Part shown: positions 54,682-64,000 of the stretch, piece after piece | Numbering within the stretch: position 1 is the first letter of the stretch | Layout: each line of letters starts with the position of its first letter | Assembly: GCA_016842065.1 (NCBI GenBank) | Contig: JAEPDS010000010.1 | Span: 1 to 64,000 of the forward strand | Direction of reading: 5' to 3' | DNA length: 64,000 bases | Source: Candidatus Thiodiazotropha sp. 'RUGA' | Lineage (GTDB): Bacteria > Pseudomonadota > Gammaproteobacteria > Chromatiales > Chromatiaceae | Program-made: the position numbers and the translations under genes | Notes under the pieces: model-generated | Database searches by the model: none | Seen by the model: only the letters and a program-made list of their open reading frames with translations | What the model was told of the DNA's origin: nothing

Positions 54682-55299
54682 ATGTTGACCAGCCTGACCA
54701 GCGGTCTGATTCTGGGAATTTCTGCCGGACTGGCACCCGGACCCTTATTGACCCTGGTGATCTCTGAAACCCTGCAACACAATATTGGATCAGGTATCCG
54801 GGTTGCGCTTGCCCCGCTGATTACCGATCTGCCGATCATTCTTATGATGTTGTTCATCGTCAATGAGCTCGCCTCCATGCAACCGGTATTGGGTCTGATT
54901 TCACTCGCCGGCGGTTGTTTTGTCTTCTATCTCGGTTATCGGAATATTCGGGTAAAAGGGCTGCAACTGGATCTGCAACCGAGACGGTCCAAATCCCTGC
55001 TAAAGGGAATCCTGGCCAACAGTTTAAGTCCCCATCCCTATCTGTTCTGGTTTAGCGTTGGCGGTCCGATTGTGATTAAGGCCATGGATACCAGTGCGCT
55101 TGCAGCCTATCTCTTCATACTCAGTTTCTACACGCTTCTGGTAGGTTCGAAAATCGTCCTGGCTGTTGCTGTGGGTCAATCGAAACAGCTGTTAAGCGGC
55201 ACGCTCTATCTCACCACCATCCGCTCCCTTGGTGTGCTGTTGTGTCTGCTGGCACTGTTTCTGATCTTTGATGGATTCAGATTGCTGGGCGTTTTGTAG
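54682..55299 (+). CDS. LysE-family amino acid exporter
   Basis: A 205-residue membrane protein with six helices and the family motif GISAGLAPGPLLTLVISETLQHN at the first helix. It is a RhtB/LysE-type exporter, substrate not readable. A GTG 3 nt upstream is another possible start. It follows the HxlR gene by 40 nt and may be cotranscribed. Confidence 0.88.
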   Translation: MLTSLTSGLILGISAGLAPGPLLTLVISETLQHNIGSGIRVALAPLITDLPIILMMLFIVNELASMQPVLGLISLAGGCFVFYLGYRNIRVKGLQLDLQPRRSKSLLKGILANSLSPHPYLFWFSVGGPIVIKAMDTSALAAYLFILSFYTLLVGSKIVLAVAVGQSKQLLSGTLYLTTIRSLGVLLCLLALFLIFDGFRLLGVL

Positions 55300-55499
55300 T
55301 GGCCGGTCAAGAAGCACTGCCACCAATCGACAGGTCTGATTGCGCGGTATGCTTTTGATAAGCTTTATCCCCACAGCTTACCCGTGAATAGCCGTCAATC
55401 TTCTTTCGCTGTAGCTGTCAAACCTACAGGACGCTTTGTTTGATCCAGCAAGGAGTGCTGCCTCTTTTGCATTGTAAGAACAATATAAGGAGGGGTGTC

Positions 55500-56060
55500 A
55501 TGAGTCGGATTAATGATGAAGTATTGGCGGCGAATAAAGGCTATGCCGCCGAGTTTGGAGATAGAGCGAAGCTACCGATGCCTCCGGGACGTCGCTTTGC
55601 CATTTTGACCTGTATGGATGCCAGGCTGGATCCTGCGAAATTCGCCGGTCTGTCTGAAGGCGATGCCCATGTGATCCGCAATGCGGGAGGCCGGGCCAGC
55701 GATGATGCGATCCGTTCCCTGGTGATCTCGCATAAATTACTCGGTACTCATGAGTGGTTTGTGATTCACCATACCGATTGCGGTATGGAGACCTTCAGTA
55801 ATGAGATCATGGCGGATCTGTTGTCGAACAGTCTGGAAACCGCAACAGTCGATGAGACAGGTTGGCATGATGTTGGTAAAGGTCCCGGATCAACCGAGGG
55901 TCGCTATATCAATTGGATGACCATCTCTGACAACAAGAAGAGTGTGATTGAAGACGTTGAGCGTATCAAGCACCATCCGCTGGTGCCTGACGATATTCCG
56001 GTGCATGGTTACCTATATGATTGTAAGACCGGAAAACTGCTTGAAGTGACAGCTGTCTGA
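55500..56060 (+). CDS. Beta-class carbonic anhydrase
   Basis: A 186-residue zinc enzyme interconverting CO2 and bicarbonate. Zinc ligands are Cys38 (LTCMDARLD, with Asp40-Arg42 catalytic dyad), His91 and Cys94 (HHTDCGM). ATG 55500 follows TAAGGAGGGG; an in-frame longer start lacks such a site. It is of the short, soluble type (Rv1284-like). It is alone and closed by a perfect terminator hairpin. Confidence 0.95.
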   Translation: MSRINDEVLAANKGYAAEFGDRAKLPMPPGRRFAILTCMDARLDPAKFAGLSEGDAHVIRNAGGRASDDAIRSLVISHKLLGTHEWFVIHHTDCGMETFSNEIMADLLSNSLETATVDETGWHDVGKGPGSTEGRYINWMTISDNKKSVIEDVERIKHHPLVPDDIPVHGYLYDCKTGKLLEVTAV

Positions 56061-56089
56061 TTGCTGCCAGTTAACGCTGATCAAACTAT

Positions 56090-56115
56090 GATCCCGCTAT
56101 TTATGTAGCGGGATC
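56090..56115. terminator. Bidirectional terminator hairpin
   Basis: GATCCCGCTA/TAGCGGGATC is a perfect 10-bp stem with loop TTTATG. It sits between convergent genes 30 and 44 nt away and probably ends both transcripts. Confidence 0.75.
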
Positions 56116-56158
56116 TTAGCCTGTTGTTACGCTGAGTTTCTTAACACGCCCCTGGCGA

Positions 56159-56962
56159 TTACTCTGCAGCCTGTTTCACCACTAGGTCCCTGTAGGCATG
56201 CCATGTGGCATGGGCTGCCAATGGGAAGCCGACGATCAGGCCGACGAACATGGTGAGGAATCCGGCAATGATGATGGCAACCAGAATACCGCCCCAGAGC
56301 AGGAGCTGCATACGGTTGTGACGCATTGCACTCCAACTGGTCTGGATCGCATCAAAGGCATTGCAGTTGCGGTCGATCAGCATGGGTACGCTGATGGCGC
56401 TGATGCTGAAGATCATGAAGGCGATGACCGCGCCGCTGACGGTGCCGGCGACCAGCAGTTGAAAGCCGTTCCAGGTGCCGAACAGGGTCACCAGAAAGCC
56501 CTGCCAGGTGGCTGGAGTAATGCCGGTGAAGGTCAGTGCGATGATCAGATGGGCCAGCGTTACCCAGGCGATCAACGCCACCACCAGAATCAGTCCCATA
56601 CTGAAGATGTTGAAATAGTTCTCTTTGATCGATTGTGTTGCCTGTTGGAAGGAGGGAGTCTCACCCGATTCAATCTGACGACTGATAGCGTAAAGGCCGA
56701 TGCCCAACAGAGGCGCTACCAGGAAAAAACCGGCCAGTAACTGAGGCAGGAGAAAGTAGGACTCATTGGTGACGATCAACATCATCAGAAGATAACTGAC
56801 AACGGTCATAGCCAGGCCGTAGGAAAGGCTTTTGAGTGGCGCGGTTTTGATGTCCTGCCAACCTGCAGAGAGCCACTTCCAGGGCTGTTCCGAATTGATC
56901 TCCTTGACCTCTGCAATGGTTACCGGCTGGTCATCATAGTGGTGTATCACCGCATGATTCAT
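56159..56962 (-). CDS. DUF2189 family membrane protein
   Basis: A 267-residue protein with about six helices. The DUF2189 start is seen (WKWLSAGWQDIKTAPLKSLSYG, about 30-51), later ISVPMLIDRNCNAFDAIQTSWSAMRHN. ATG 56962 is set by a GGAGGAGAT site. Function unknown; cytochrome-oxidase-linked proteins of this family are reported by annotation only. Confidence 0.85.
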   Translation of the reverse strand: MNHAVIHHYDDQPVTIAEVKEINSEQPWKWLSAGWQDIKTAPLKSLSYGLAMTVVSYLLMMLIVTNESYFLLPQLLAGFFLVAPLLGIGLYAISRQIESGETPSFQQATQSIKENYFNIFSMGLILVVALIAWVTLAHLIIALTFTGITPATWQGFLVTLFGTWNGFQLLVAGTVSGAVIAFMIFSISAISVPMLIDRNCNAFDAIQTSWSAMRHNRMQLLLWGGILVAIIIAGFLTMFVGLIVGFPLAAHATWHAYRDLVVKQAAE

Positions 56963-57163
56963 TCTGATCTCCTCCAAATCAATAATTACTAAGCAGTTTT
57001 CTTATATTTAGGTCACCGCTGGTCAATCCGTCATGCCGCTGTTCTCAGAGAGTGCGAAATCAGAATTTACCTATGGTTGCTTTAGACTGGTCAACAGTCT
57101 GTCTGCTTCAGACAAAATGTCTCTCTAAATATAGCGGAATTCTCGAATCGGTCATGAAATGGC

Positions 57164-58171
57164 TCAGAGAGGCTGCCGCTCAGCGGTTGTGAATCGTTTC
57201 AGGCGATGAAGTTTCCACTGCCGCTGGTGCCGGCACATGCCGTAACGGAACGGTGGTGTCAGATAGGGCAGTGTGTATCGCAGGTCAGTAAACCAGATGC
57301 AGGTTTCATCCTCATGGCGGTCCGTTCGATAGAGGATCGGGAAGTGGGCGAACTGTCTGAACTTGCGCAGCTGATCATGCTGCCAGGCCGTTTCAACCAG
57401 GGGTGTTTGCGGTGTCTGTTCACCGAACAGATGGTAGGTTTTCCAGATCAGGTTTCGTTGGCCTCGATACGCCTTGATGATCGCCTGATGCTCAGCGGTG
57501 AGGCTCAGATAGGCGACCTGGTAGTGGTCTTCGTGAGCTTCAATCAGCTGCCAGTAGAATGGTGAGAAGGGTTGCGGCAGTGCATGAAGATCGCTCGATT
57601 GAGGGAACTGCTGCGCCGCCACCTGCAGGGCTTCTGTTTTGAGTAGCCATAGCCCTGACAGATAGGCGCTGAGGATTAACAGCCCGCTCAGTGCTACCCG
57701 GCGGGGAGGGTGCCAAAGCAGCAGTAACAGAGTAACCATGATTATTGCAGTGAAATAACCGTCGATAAAAAAGCTGATCGCCAGGCTGTAAGCGGTTGTT
57801 GTAATGGGGTAAAAGAGTTTAATCCCAAACGGGGTCAAGAGGTCCAGCGGGAGGTGTGAGAGCAGGCCCAGACAGCACAGGCCATAGACCATTCGCCAAC
57901 GGTTACGCGCCCACTGCCAGGGTAGACAGCAGAGGGTCAACAGGGCCGCCCAGAGGGGAATCAGCAACAGAGAGTGGGTGGCGCTGCGATGCCAGTCGGC
58001 GAGAAACAGTAGGGGATCTATCCAGAATCCCAGATAGTCGATATCGGGAAAGGCGGCCGCCATGCCGGTGATGGCCATGCGTCGGGGGAGTTCGCTGGAG
58101 CTGGTCGGCGGGGTGCGCTGCAGTGCGGCACTGCAGACCGCGCCGAACAGGGCGTGGGTGATGGTATCCAT
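57164..58171 (-). CDS. YdjM-like membrane-bound metal-dependent hydrolase
   Basis: A 335-residue protein with four or five helices in its first half and the YdjM/DUF457 signatures MDTITHALFGAVCSAAL, FPDIDYL, HRSATHSLLLIPL and LSHLPLDLLTPFG. The His and Asp residues could bind metal. The second half is a soluble domain. It follows the TetR-like gene by 19 nt and may be controlled with it. Confidence 0.85.
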   Translation of the reverse strand: MDTITHALFGAVCSAALQRTPPTSSSELPRRMAITGMAAAFPDIDYLGFWIDPLLFLADWHRSATHSLLLIPLWAALLTLCCLPWQWARNRWRMVYGLCCLGLLSHLPLDLLTPFGIKLFYPITTTAYSLAISFFIDGYFTAIIMVTLLLLLWHPPRRVALSGLLILSAYLSGLWLLKTEALQVAAQQFPQSSDLHALPQPFSPFYWQLIEAHEDHYQVAYLSLTAEHQAIIKAYRGQRNLIWKTYHLFGEQTPQTPLVETAWQHDQLRKFRQFAHFPILYRTDRHEDETCIWFTDLRYTLPYLTPPFRYGMCRHQRQWKLHRLKRFTTAERQPL

Positions 58172-58190
58172 CTTTGGCGGCTATTCCGGC

Positions 58191-58874
58191 TTAGTGAACG
58201 ACGCTGCCGTTCTCATGGCTCTGCTGTGACGGATCCGCTCTCTGGGTCGTGTGGCCGTGGGTTTCTGCGGCTGCTGTCAGCAGATTGAATGATTCCGCCC
58301 GACGCAGCAGCCGGTCGAGCAGCTTCGCTGTCTTCTCCGCGCTGCTGGAGTCGTCAAACAGCCAGTGTGCGAATGTGCTGAGATAGATACCGGTCGTCAC
58401 CACCTCTTCACCGATCCGCTTCAGATCTATCGAGTCGCGATGGGCGGCCTCAAGAAACCATTGGACGGTGCGGCTGATTCTCAACAGACTGAGCACCTGC
58501 AGGTGGAGATGGCCCAGTTCAAACTTGTAGCCAAGCATCTCCCGGCTCACTTTTCGATGAGTCTGCATCGAGGTGAGCCAGCAGAAGATCGATCGATGGA
58601 TACGCTCTCTGGGGGTGAGCCATTGATAATCCTGCTCTGCTGCATCGGCCAGCATGGCCCGGTCGGCCCGGTCGTACCAGGCTTCAACAAGGTCATCTTT
58701 CTGTCGGTAGTAGCGCTGTACAGTCTGTAGGTCGATCTCCATCTCTTGCGCGACCTGGTAGAGTCGAATCGCCTCCCAGGAGCTCTGCTCGGCCATTCGA
58801 ACGGCGAAATCGAGAATCCTTTCCGCCAATTCATCAGGCGGCGGTGGATCAGCTTTGGATTTCTGGTATGCCAT
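58191..58874 (-). CDS. TetR-like transcriptional regulator
   Basis: A 227-residue protein; ATG 58874 (MAYQKSKADP) is preferred to upstream codons for its ribosome site (GAGAGGTATCC) and family length. Residues 16-60 are TetR-type DNA-binding (ERILDFAVRMAEQSSWEAIR, then YQVAQEMEIDLQTVQRYYRQKDDLV). The C-terminal ligand domain is helical, as is usual. The last 20 residues are His-rich. Effector unknown. Confidence 0.8.
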   Translation of the reverse strand: MAYQKSKADPPPPDELAERILDFAVRMAEQSSWEAIRLYQVAQEMEIDLQTVQRYYRQKDDLVEAWYDRADRAMLADAAEQDYQWLTPRERIHRSIFCWLTSMQTHRKVSREMLGYKFELGHLHLQVLSLLRISRTVQWFLEAAHRDSIDLKRIGEEVVTTGIYLSTFAHWLFDDSSSAEKTAKLLDRLLRRAESFNLLTAAAETHGHTTQRADPSQQSHENGSVVH

Positions 58875-59063
58875 GCCGGATACCTCTCTGTTGGTGTTAA
58901 CAGACTCTGAATTATTTGAATTATAGTTACTGCAGACCGAGGGGCATCTCGCAATTGTCGGCAAGAAACATGGTATTTGCGAGTAAACGCTCTACTCGAC
59001 AGGTGGATCATATAGGATGAGATCATCGGCGATTACCCAAGCCTGACCTATGGGAGAACTGGC

Positions 59064-59753
59064 ATGCACGGCAACGGTTTATTCAGAGCGATTGGCCAAT
59101 TCATGGCTGGCTTGTGGGCATTGGTGATGGTGTTCAGTGTCCATGGTATAACTCTCGAAGAGGAGGAGGCTTTCTGGCAGGAGCCGGAGATCGAGGTCAA
59201 TGAAGGGGTACTCGAGTTCCTCTCTCAGCCACCTGAGAAGCCGGTTCACCATCATCAGAATCAGATTACCATCACCCGGTCAAGTCTGCAGGATGGCTGG
59301 GTTGAGCTCTCTCAATGTCACCACCATCTCGATCCGGTGCCGCGCCTGGAGATCGTCTATCACCCTCAACGTATCCGCAATATCAGGATCGTCTCAATGA
59401 GCAACATCGGCCGTGCCGAGGTGGTCGGTCACAAACTGGATCTGAGTGATATAAACCGCTCCGCGGAGATCTGTCTGAGTGCACAAAGCAGGGCGCTGCA
59501 CAACCTGGGAGAGGGGCTCTACCAGCTGCGCAACGGTCCCTATATGCGCCGCTTTCTGGATGGCTACTATCCCATGCAGCTGAGCCTGGAGGTGCGTTAT
59601 CCGGCGGAGCGTCTGGCGTTTAACGGGCAGTCGCCGTTACCTGCAGGAGAGGTTGAAGAACAATCCATGGAGGGTCTCTTCAAGTGGCGTGGCTGGTTCA
59701 CCGGTAAGCTGTCGACGCAACTCGATTTTATGCTGAATCCGCTTACCAAATAG
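59064..59753 (+). CDS. Exported protein of unknown function
   Basis: A 229-residue protein with a signal peptide (about 1-29, WALVMVFSVHGI), an acidic first segment (EEEEAFWQEPEIEVNEG), then a His cluster (VHHHQNQ, CHHHLDP) and a beta-rich body (LEIVYHPQRIRNIRIVSM). Two cysteines. I do not recognise a family. It stands alone, convergent with dinB. Confidence 0.7.
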   Translation: MHGNGLFRAIGQFMAGLWALVMVFSVHGITLEEEEAFWQEPEIEVNEGVLEFLSQPPEKPVHHHQNQITITRSSLQDGWVELSQCHHHLDPVPRLEIVYHPQRIRNIRIVSMSNIGRAEVVGHKLDLSDINRSAEICLSAQSRALHNLGEGLYQLRNGPYMRRFLDGYYPMQLSLEVRYPAERLAFNGQSPLPAGEVEEQSMEGLFKWRGWFTGKLSTQLDFMLNPLTK

Positions 59754-59769
59754 TCTACTTGCTGACTCT

Positions 59770-60984
59770 TTACTCTGATCCTGAACCGGATTTGGAATCG
59801 ATTCGCTTACTGCCGAGGCGAATCGCGTGTCTACCGAATTTACCACTCACCTCATCCAGGGTTTGATAGAGCCGGTCCTGCCTCTCATCGCTAGCCGGCG
59901 CCGGATCACCAAACAGATCCGGCTGTCTCTCCAGTTCATCGACGGCACCATCCCAGCCACTGATGCCAAGACCAATCAGGCGTACCGGCTGATCATCCCA
60001 GGATTCATTCCGGTAGAGTTCCCAGGCGATATTGAAAATCTCCTGATCCGCTGACGTAGGGGTGGTCAGGCTGCGGCTGCGGGTATGGGTATCGAATCCG
60101 TGAAAACGGATTTTCAGGGTCACCAGGCTACCCTTGCGTTGCTCCTGACGGGCCACATATCCCACCTCCTGAGCCGACCAGTGGAGACTCTCCCGCAGGA
60201 TCGCCGGGTCGGTGATGTCCCGATCAAAGGTCGTCTCCTTGGAGATCGACTTGCGTGTCGACTGATCATCGACCCTGTTTGAGGCGATGCCCTGGGCCTG
60301 TTGATAGATATTGGTGCCTGCAAGATTGCCTAAGTGGCGGCGCAGTTCCAGCAGTGAGAGTCGACGGACATCGGCAACCGTGCGCAGCCCCAGACGTTGC
60401 AGGATGGGGGCGCTTTTGCTGCCGAGACCCCGCAGTACCGTCAGTGGCAGGGGGTTGAGGAACGCCTCGACCTGATCGGCAGAAACCACCGTCAGACCAT
60501 CCGGCTTCTGGTAGTCGGAAGCGAGTTTAGCGATCAGGCGGTTTGGCCCGATTCCCACCGAAGCGGTCAAGCCCACCTGATCGTGGATCAGCTGTTTTGC
60601 CTGCTTACCGATCGATGCGGGGCTGCCGATCAAGCGTTCCATGCCGGTGATATCAAGAAAGGCCTCATCCACAGAGACCTTCTCCACCACTGGTGAGAGG
60701 CTCTGCAGGGCCGTCATGATCTGTTGCGAAACCTCACCATAGCGGTTGATATCGGGACGCAGGTAGACTGCTTCTGGCGGCAGGCGCTTGGCCGCCTCGC
60801 TGATCGGCATGGCCGAACGTACGCCGTACCGTCTGGCTTCGTAGGAGCAGGTTGCCACAACCCCCCGTCGGCCGGGTTTTGCACCCACCACCAGGGGGCG
60901 GCCCTGGTATTCCGGATGGTCCCGTTGCTCAATCGAGGCAAAGAAGGCATCCAGGTCGATATGCATGATCAGGCGTTCACTCAT
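59770..60984 (-). CDS. dinB: DNA polymerase IV
   Basis: A 404-residue Y-family polymerase. Catalytic metal sites are seen at MHIDLDAFFASIEQ (about 7-20) and KVSVDEAFLDITG (about 100-112). Thumb HhH (GLGSKSAPILQRLGLRTVADV) and little-finger domains follow. It copies past damaged bases. The extreme C-terminus (RLGSKRIDSKSGSGSE) lacks a clear beta-clamp motif, though QPDLFGD at about 350 is clamp-motif-like. No LexA box was recognised. Confidence 0.95.
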   Translation of the reverse strand: MSERLIMHIDLDAFFASIEQRDHPEYQGRPLVVGAKPGRRGVVATCSYEARRYGVRSAMPISEAAKRLPPEAVYLRPDINRYGEVSQQIMTALQSLSPVVEKVSVDEAFLDITGMERLIGSPASIGKQAKQLIHDQVGLTASVGIGPNRLIAKLASDYQKPDGLTVVSADQVEAFLNPLPLTVLRGLGSKSAPILQRLGLRTVADVRRLSLLELRRHLGNLAGTNIYQQAQGIASNRVDDQSTRKSISKETTFDRDITDPAILRESLHWSAQEVGYVARQEQRKGSLVTLKIRFHGFDTHTRSRSLTTPTSADQEIFNIAWELYRNESWDDQPVRLIGLGISGWDGAVDELERQPDLFGDPAPASDERQDRLYQTLDEVSGKFGRHAIRLGSKRIDSKSGSGSE

Positions 60985-61118
60985 GCTGGGAGTTTATACC
61001 AGGAACCGGGTGCGGAAACCTGTTTGTGACTGTTTTCAGTCCGCAAATGAACGCGAATGAACGCAAATGGTAGTGAGTGATCGTAACGGTTTCGTTACAT
61101 GGCCTTATTCAAAGCACA

Positions 61119-61152
61119 AGAAAAAACCCGATTCAGCTGAATGAATCGGGTT
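61119..61152 (-). terminator. Terminator of the DUF6345-like gene
   Basis: On the minus strand an 11-bp stem (AACCCGATTCA with TGAATCGGGTT, 6-nt loop, 61125-61152) is followed by a T-tract. It lies 28 nt after the stop of the gene at 61180. Confidence 0.85.
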
Positions 61153-61179
61153 CGCTTTATCAAATGACCCTAAATTGTC

Positions 61180-63069
61180 TTAGAGGATTTTGATACTCCA
61201 GTAGCCGATGATGTCCCCATCCCGGATATCCGGTCCGACAGATCCCTTGCCCCAGAAATAGTCGTTCATGTTCGACATGCCATTGTTGCCCAACACGCCC
61301 ATGACAACCGGGACCACGCCGGATGGCTGGTTGGTGTCGGTGGCCTCGAACCAGGCGGTTTTCACGGTCATCGGGCTGCTTTTCAGCATGTTGTCCGCAA
61401 ACTCACCGGAGAAGCTGTTCCAGGCATAGGCATTGGTATGGAAGCCGAGCAGCAGATGGAGACCGTCGAACTCCTGCTTCCAGCGGTCGAAGCGGGACAT
61501 GCCGCTCCAGTCATCCTTGAGTACCTGACAGGAGAGCAGCGCCAGCCACTCAAGATCCTTGTCACCCCAATCATCGGTGGCGTCGTCATGATCCAGGGTG
61601 CCGTCGTCATGGCTGTTGTCTTCGAAGGTGAATCCACCTCCATAGCCGTGGCCGACATAGAAAGTCATATCGGTATTGTCGATCCAGTTGCTGTCCTGAC
61701 TGGCTTTGAAGTCCTGCTCCCAGGCCAGGGTTCCGGACCAGCTGAAGCGCTCGGTGACACCGGCACTCTGCATGCGATCGATAAAGCCCTGTTCTAGATC
61801 GCCAAACTCATTGGTCACTGCATTCTCAGTGCCGTAATCGGTAATGCCGCCAATCGCCTCCACCGCAGGGATCAATGTCTCGAGCATGGCGGTAACCGCA
61901 TTGGTGAAGAAACGACTGATTGCAGACTCATCATGTCGCGAGATCAGATTGGCAGGCAGGTTGGCAGTGACCACACGCTGAATGCCATTCGCATCGGTCA
62001 CAGTGACACTGACGCTCTGTTCGCTGGTCCCATCACGCTGCTGGGGATAGAAAGAGACTGTTGAACCGATGCGATCCTGAAGTTTTGCGTGAGTGGCGCT
62101 CCAGTCGATCTGGTAGGGTGGCATACCACCATTGATATCGACTTTTGCATTGACGGTCTTGCCGTCGAACCAGCTGTCGAGGCTCACTTCCGGAACATAT
62201 TCACTACTGTCAACTGCGGGGATCAGTTGATGCAGAAGATTGACGATCTCACCATCCACGACGGCCGTTCCGCCGCAATCATAGTGTGGCTGGATGGTCT
62301 TCACCGAAGTCATTTCCAGGCTGGGTGCATAGTAGACAAGTTGGGTGGTGATGTTGAGCTTTTCGAAGGCCTTACTCTGTTCGCCACTCAGTATCTTCTC
62401 CTGACATTGCAATTTGGCTGCCGTATGGTCGATGACGGGCACCGATTCACCCTGTTCCAGTGAACGGTTGGCAAAATGGAGCCGGGTGGTGGTGCCTTCA
62501 CTGCCTACGCTGGTGGAGATTTTGGCACCGGGTCCGATCAGTGGAATGTCGCCGGCGTAGAGTTGCAGGTCCACCTTGGTATCGATCATCTGATCGGCCA
62601 GGGTATTGCCATCGATGTCCACCGCCTCGAACTGGGTGTGACGCAGTATCGGTTTATAGACCTGTGGCAGGAGACCGATCTCATCCAGCGAACCTTCCAA
62701 CTGATGCAAAACCACATCCTCGTCAATCGGCTGGATCATCGACAGGGCATCAAAGTCGATCTGCTCAATGGTAGTTGTTCGCTTCTCTTCGTCCGCCTCA
62801 CCCCGACCGGCAATCCGGGTTGGAATATACTGGTGGTTTTTTAAATCGATGTAGCTGAGTTCGCCGGTTCGTTGTACCGTTTCGAAATCGATGCCATCCG
62901 GGTTGGTATCAAGTAACTTCGACAGTTGATAGGCTTGATTTTCCGACAGGCCATTATCGATTGCGTGATAGACCGGTAGATCCTTGGCGAATGCATGTCC
63001 CTGCAGGCCAATGGCTGAACAGCATAATGCGATCGTTACCGCTTTATTGGATTTTTTTACAATATCCAT
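61180..63069 (-). CDS. Exported DUF6345-like caspase-fold protein
   Basis: A 629-residue protein with a signal peptide (about 1-28). Residues 30-290 are an N-terminal region with paired Cys. An Ig-like module follows (about 298-370, DINGGMPPYQIDWSATH). Residues 410-629 match the DUF6345 domain: MTFYVGHGYGGGF (His474) and EWLALLSCQVLKDD (Cys514) make a His/Cys pair set as in clan CD proteases (caspases, gingipains). Proteolysis is plausible but unproven. Monocistronic, with its own terminator. Confidence 0.8.
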   Translation of the reverse strand: MDIVKKSNKAVTIALCCSAIGLQGHAFAKDLPVYHAIDNGLSENQAYQLSKLLDTNPDGIDFETVQRTGELSYIDLKNHQYIPTRIAGRGEADEEKRTTTIEQIDFDALSMIQPIDEDVVLHQLEGSLDEIGLLPQVYKPILRHTQFEAVDIDGNTLADQMIDTKVDLQLYAGDIPLIGPGAKISTSVGSEGTTTRLHFANRSLEQGESVPVIDHTAAKLQCQEKILSGEQSKAFEKLNITTQLVYYAPSLEMTSVKTIQPHYDCGGTAVVDGEIVNLLHQLIPAVDSSEYVPEVSLDSWFDGKTVNAKVDINGGMPPYQIDWSATHAKLQDRIGSTVSFYPQQRDGTSEQSVSVTVTDANGIQRVVTANLPANLISRHDESAISRFFTNAVTAMLETLIPAVEAIGGITDYGTENAVTNEFGDLEQGFIDRMQSAGVTERFSWSGTLAWEQDFKASQDSNWIDNTDMTFYVGHGYGGGFTFEDNSHDDGTLDHDDATDDWGDKDLEWLALLSCQVLKDDWSGMSRFDRWKQEFDGLHLLLGFHTNAYAWNSFSGEFADNMLKSSPMTVKTAWFEATDTNQPSGVVPVVMGVLGNNGMSNMNDYFWGKGSVGPDIRDGDIIGYWSIKIL

Positions 63070-63345
63070 GTGTTTGATCCTTTAATTATATCGTGTAAGA
63101 AAGAACTGGATGATCCGTTAACTGCCTGGACGCTCCCTTGAAGAACGATCCCTGATCGAACTGGGTGTTAAGCTACAGAAAACGGAGCGGAATAGGCTGT
63201 GGAAAATTACCAATCAGGCAGATGATTTGTTCACATTCAGAACAACTGGGGTAGTGATCGGTATGGAATGGTGCTGCCAGATAAGGGCTTTGCTTAATGA
63301 GATGAGTGGGATTGGATCGTTAAAGGTTGTTGCTGATGGGTCGTT

Positions 63346-63742
63346 TCAGAACCAGTCATAAGTGGGATAACTGCCGCCGATCGCCAATGCCATGATCTCA
63401 TCGATAACTTTAAACGCCATTTCATTATTCCACATGACAATAACCGCAACTCTCGCTTTAGGATAAGCAACCGCAAAGTGTCTGAATCCGGCCATGTTGC
63501 CCCAGTGCCGGAATGAGCTATGCGAGTGGCTTTGCAGAAGACCCCGAGCCAAACCCCACTCCGTACCTCGCATTAATTATGCTGTTGATGGTTCTGCCGT
63601 GTTGAGCGATTGGGAGTTGGTAGATAGTGGTCCAACCCGATGGCAGACCAATAAAAGTAAAGATCAGCTGGAAGCGGATCAGTTGGCTGGCCGGTAGTGC
63701 GAATCTGTCAGATCGACCGGTTTCGAAGGTTCTGTTTCTCAA
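63346..63742 (-). pseudogene. Frameshifted beta-lactamase-family remnant
   Basis: Two overlapping minus-strand frames join into the C-terminal part of a serine beta-lactamase-family (class C/esterase-like) protein: NARYGVGFGSG in the upstream frame, then GLLQSHSHSSFRHWGNMAGFRHFAVAYPK in the next frame. The switch is near 63540. The catalytic SxxK part is not found upstream within the window. The frameshift and missing N-terminus mark a pseudogene. Confidence 0.65.
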
Positions 63743-64000
63743 TGTCTCTTCTGTCTTGGAACCGTCATCCTATGTTTAACCCGCCGTAGCAATTCGATTA
63801 CGTTAAGAAATGTGTGTTTGTTATACCTTCTAAAAGCGCTATCGGTGCCTCAAATTGGTGCTGGATCGGCTATCATTTGCGGAACAGGACGGTATTTATG
63901 TGGCCTGGGAACTTGAAAGGATTATGGCTTTCAAAACTGCGTTACCCTGTATCTTTGAAATTAAGAATCTTTGATTAATTCTCTTTATCAGTATTGTGGC

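Noticed and set aside
1-64000. CRISPR arrays, prophage, integrons or an intact insertion sequence
   Set aside because: No regularly spaced repeats, no integrase or transposase gene and no phage gene block were found; the single phage-like gene at 40023-41525 stands alone.

Overview
The window looks like chromosomal DNA of a free-living or symbiotic gammaproteobacterium of moderate G+C. The supporting genes are FabV-type enoyl-ACP reductase, MltF, OMPLA, a KefG/KefB-like pair, DinB, a sigma-54 activator of the XylR/DmpR type, TRAP transporter genes and several c-di-GMP enzymes. The mixture recalls marine Chromatiales/Sedimenticola-like sulfur oxidisers. That placement is inference from gene content; no rRNA or marker gene is present to fix it. 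There is no prophage, CRISPR array or intact insertion sequence, but there are two families of short non-autonomous inverted-repeat elements.

Layout. 1-3201: end of a repeat element, a HIT protein, then a compact RiPP locus (bufA-bufB-bufC) for a cysteine-rich exported bufferin-type peptide. 3450-6910: a membrane GGDEF-EAL protein with a periplasmic c-type haem motif, then fabV. 7079-14426 (minus): a ten-gene Mrp-like cation/proton antiporter operon with three large NuoL/M/N-type subunits; a 271-bp MITE lies 9 nt upstream of its first start codon. 15071-20586: tandem-HD/HD-GYP protein, Na/Pi cotransporter with a small basic partner, a truncated PiT transporter, lipoprotein MsrA. 21191-23082: divergent MarR regulator with a four-cysteine tail, a CPVC mini-thioredoxin, a secreted protein and a 41-residue membrane peptide, with clear operators between them. 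23460-26501: membrane C13 peptidase, DUF599 and DUF2892 proteins.

26673-31854: a sigma-54 activator diverges from a catabolic operon (XylT-like ferredoxin, catechol 2,3-dioxygenase, GlcG/HbpS-like protein, 4-oxalocrotonate tautomerase, PanE-like reductase). A good -24/-12 promoter and a pair of upstream repeats lie between them. 32158-41525: exported proteins of unknown function, a phospholipase D-type enzyme, a DctPQM TRAP transporter and a phage-tail-like SGNH protein. 41809-45453: a solute-binding protein forms an operon with a PAS-GGDEF-EAL protein. 45913-49968: tadA, pldA, an IMPase-family gene and mltF; a 268-bp MITE supplies the stop codons of the last two.

50252-56962: tRNA-Ser(CGA), KefB/KefG-like genes, GFA-family and MdaB-like genes with a divergent HxlR regulator, a LysE-family exporter, beta-carbonic anhydrase and a DUF2189 protein. 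57164-63742: a YdjM-like membrane protein, a TetR-like regulator, an exported protein, dinB, a large exported DUF6345-like (caspase-fold) protein and a frameshifted beta-lactamase-family remnant.

The most system-like loci are the bufferin operon with its two leader/intercistronic hairpins, the MarR-Cys4/mini-thioredoxin/secreted-protein locus, the sigma-54-controlled partial meta-cleavage operon, and the binding-protein/diguanylate-cyclase pair.
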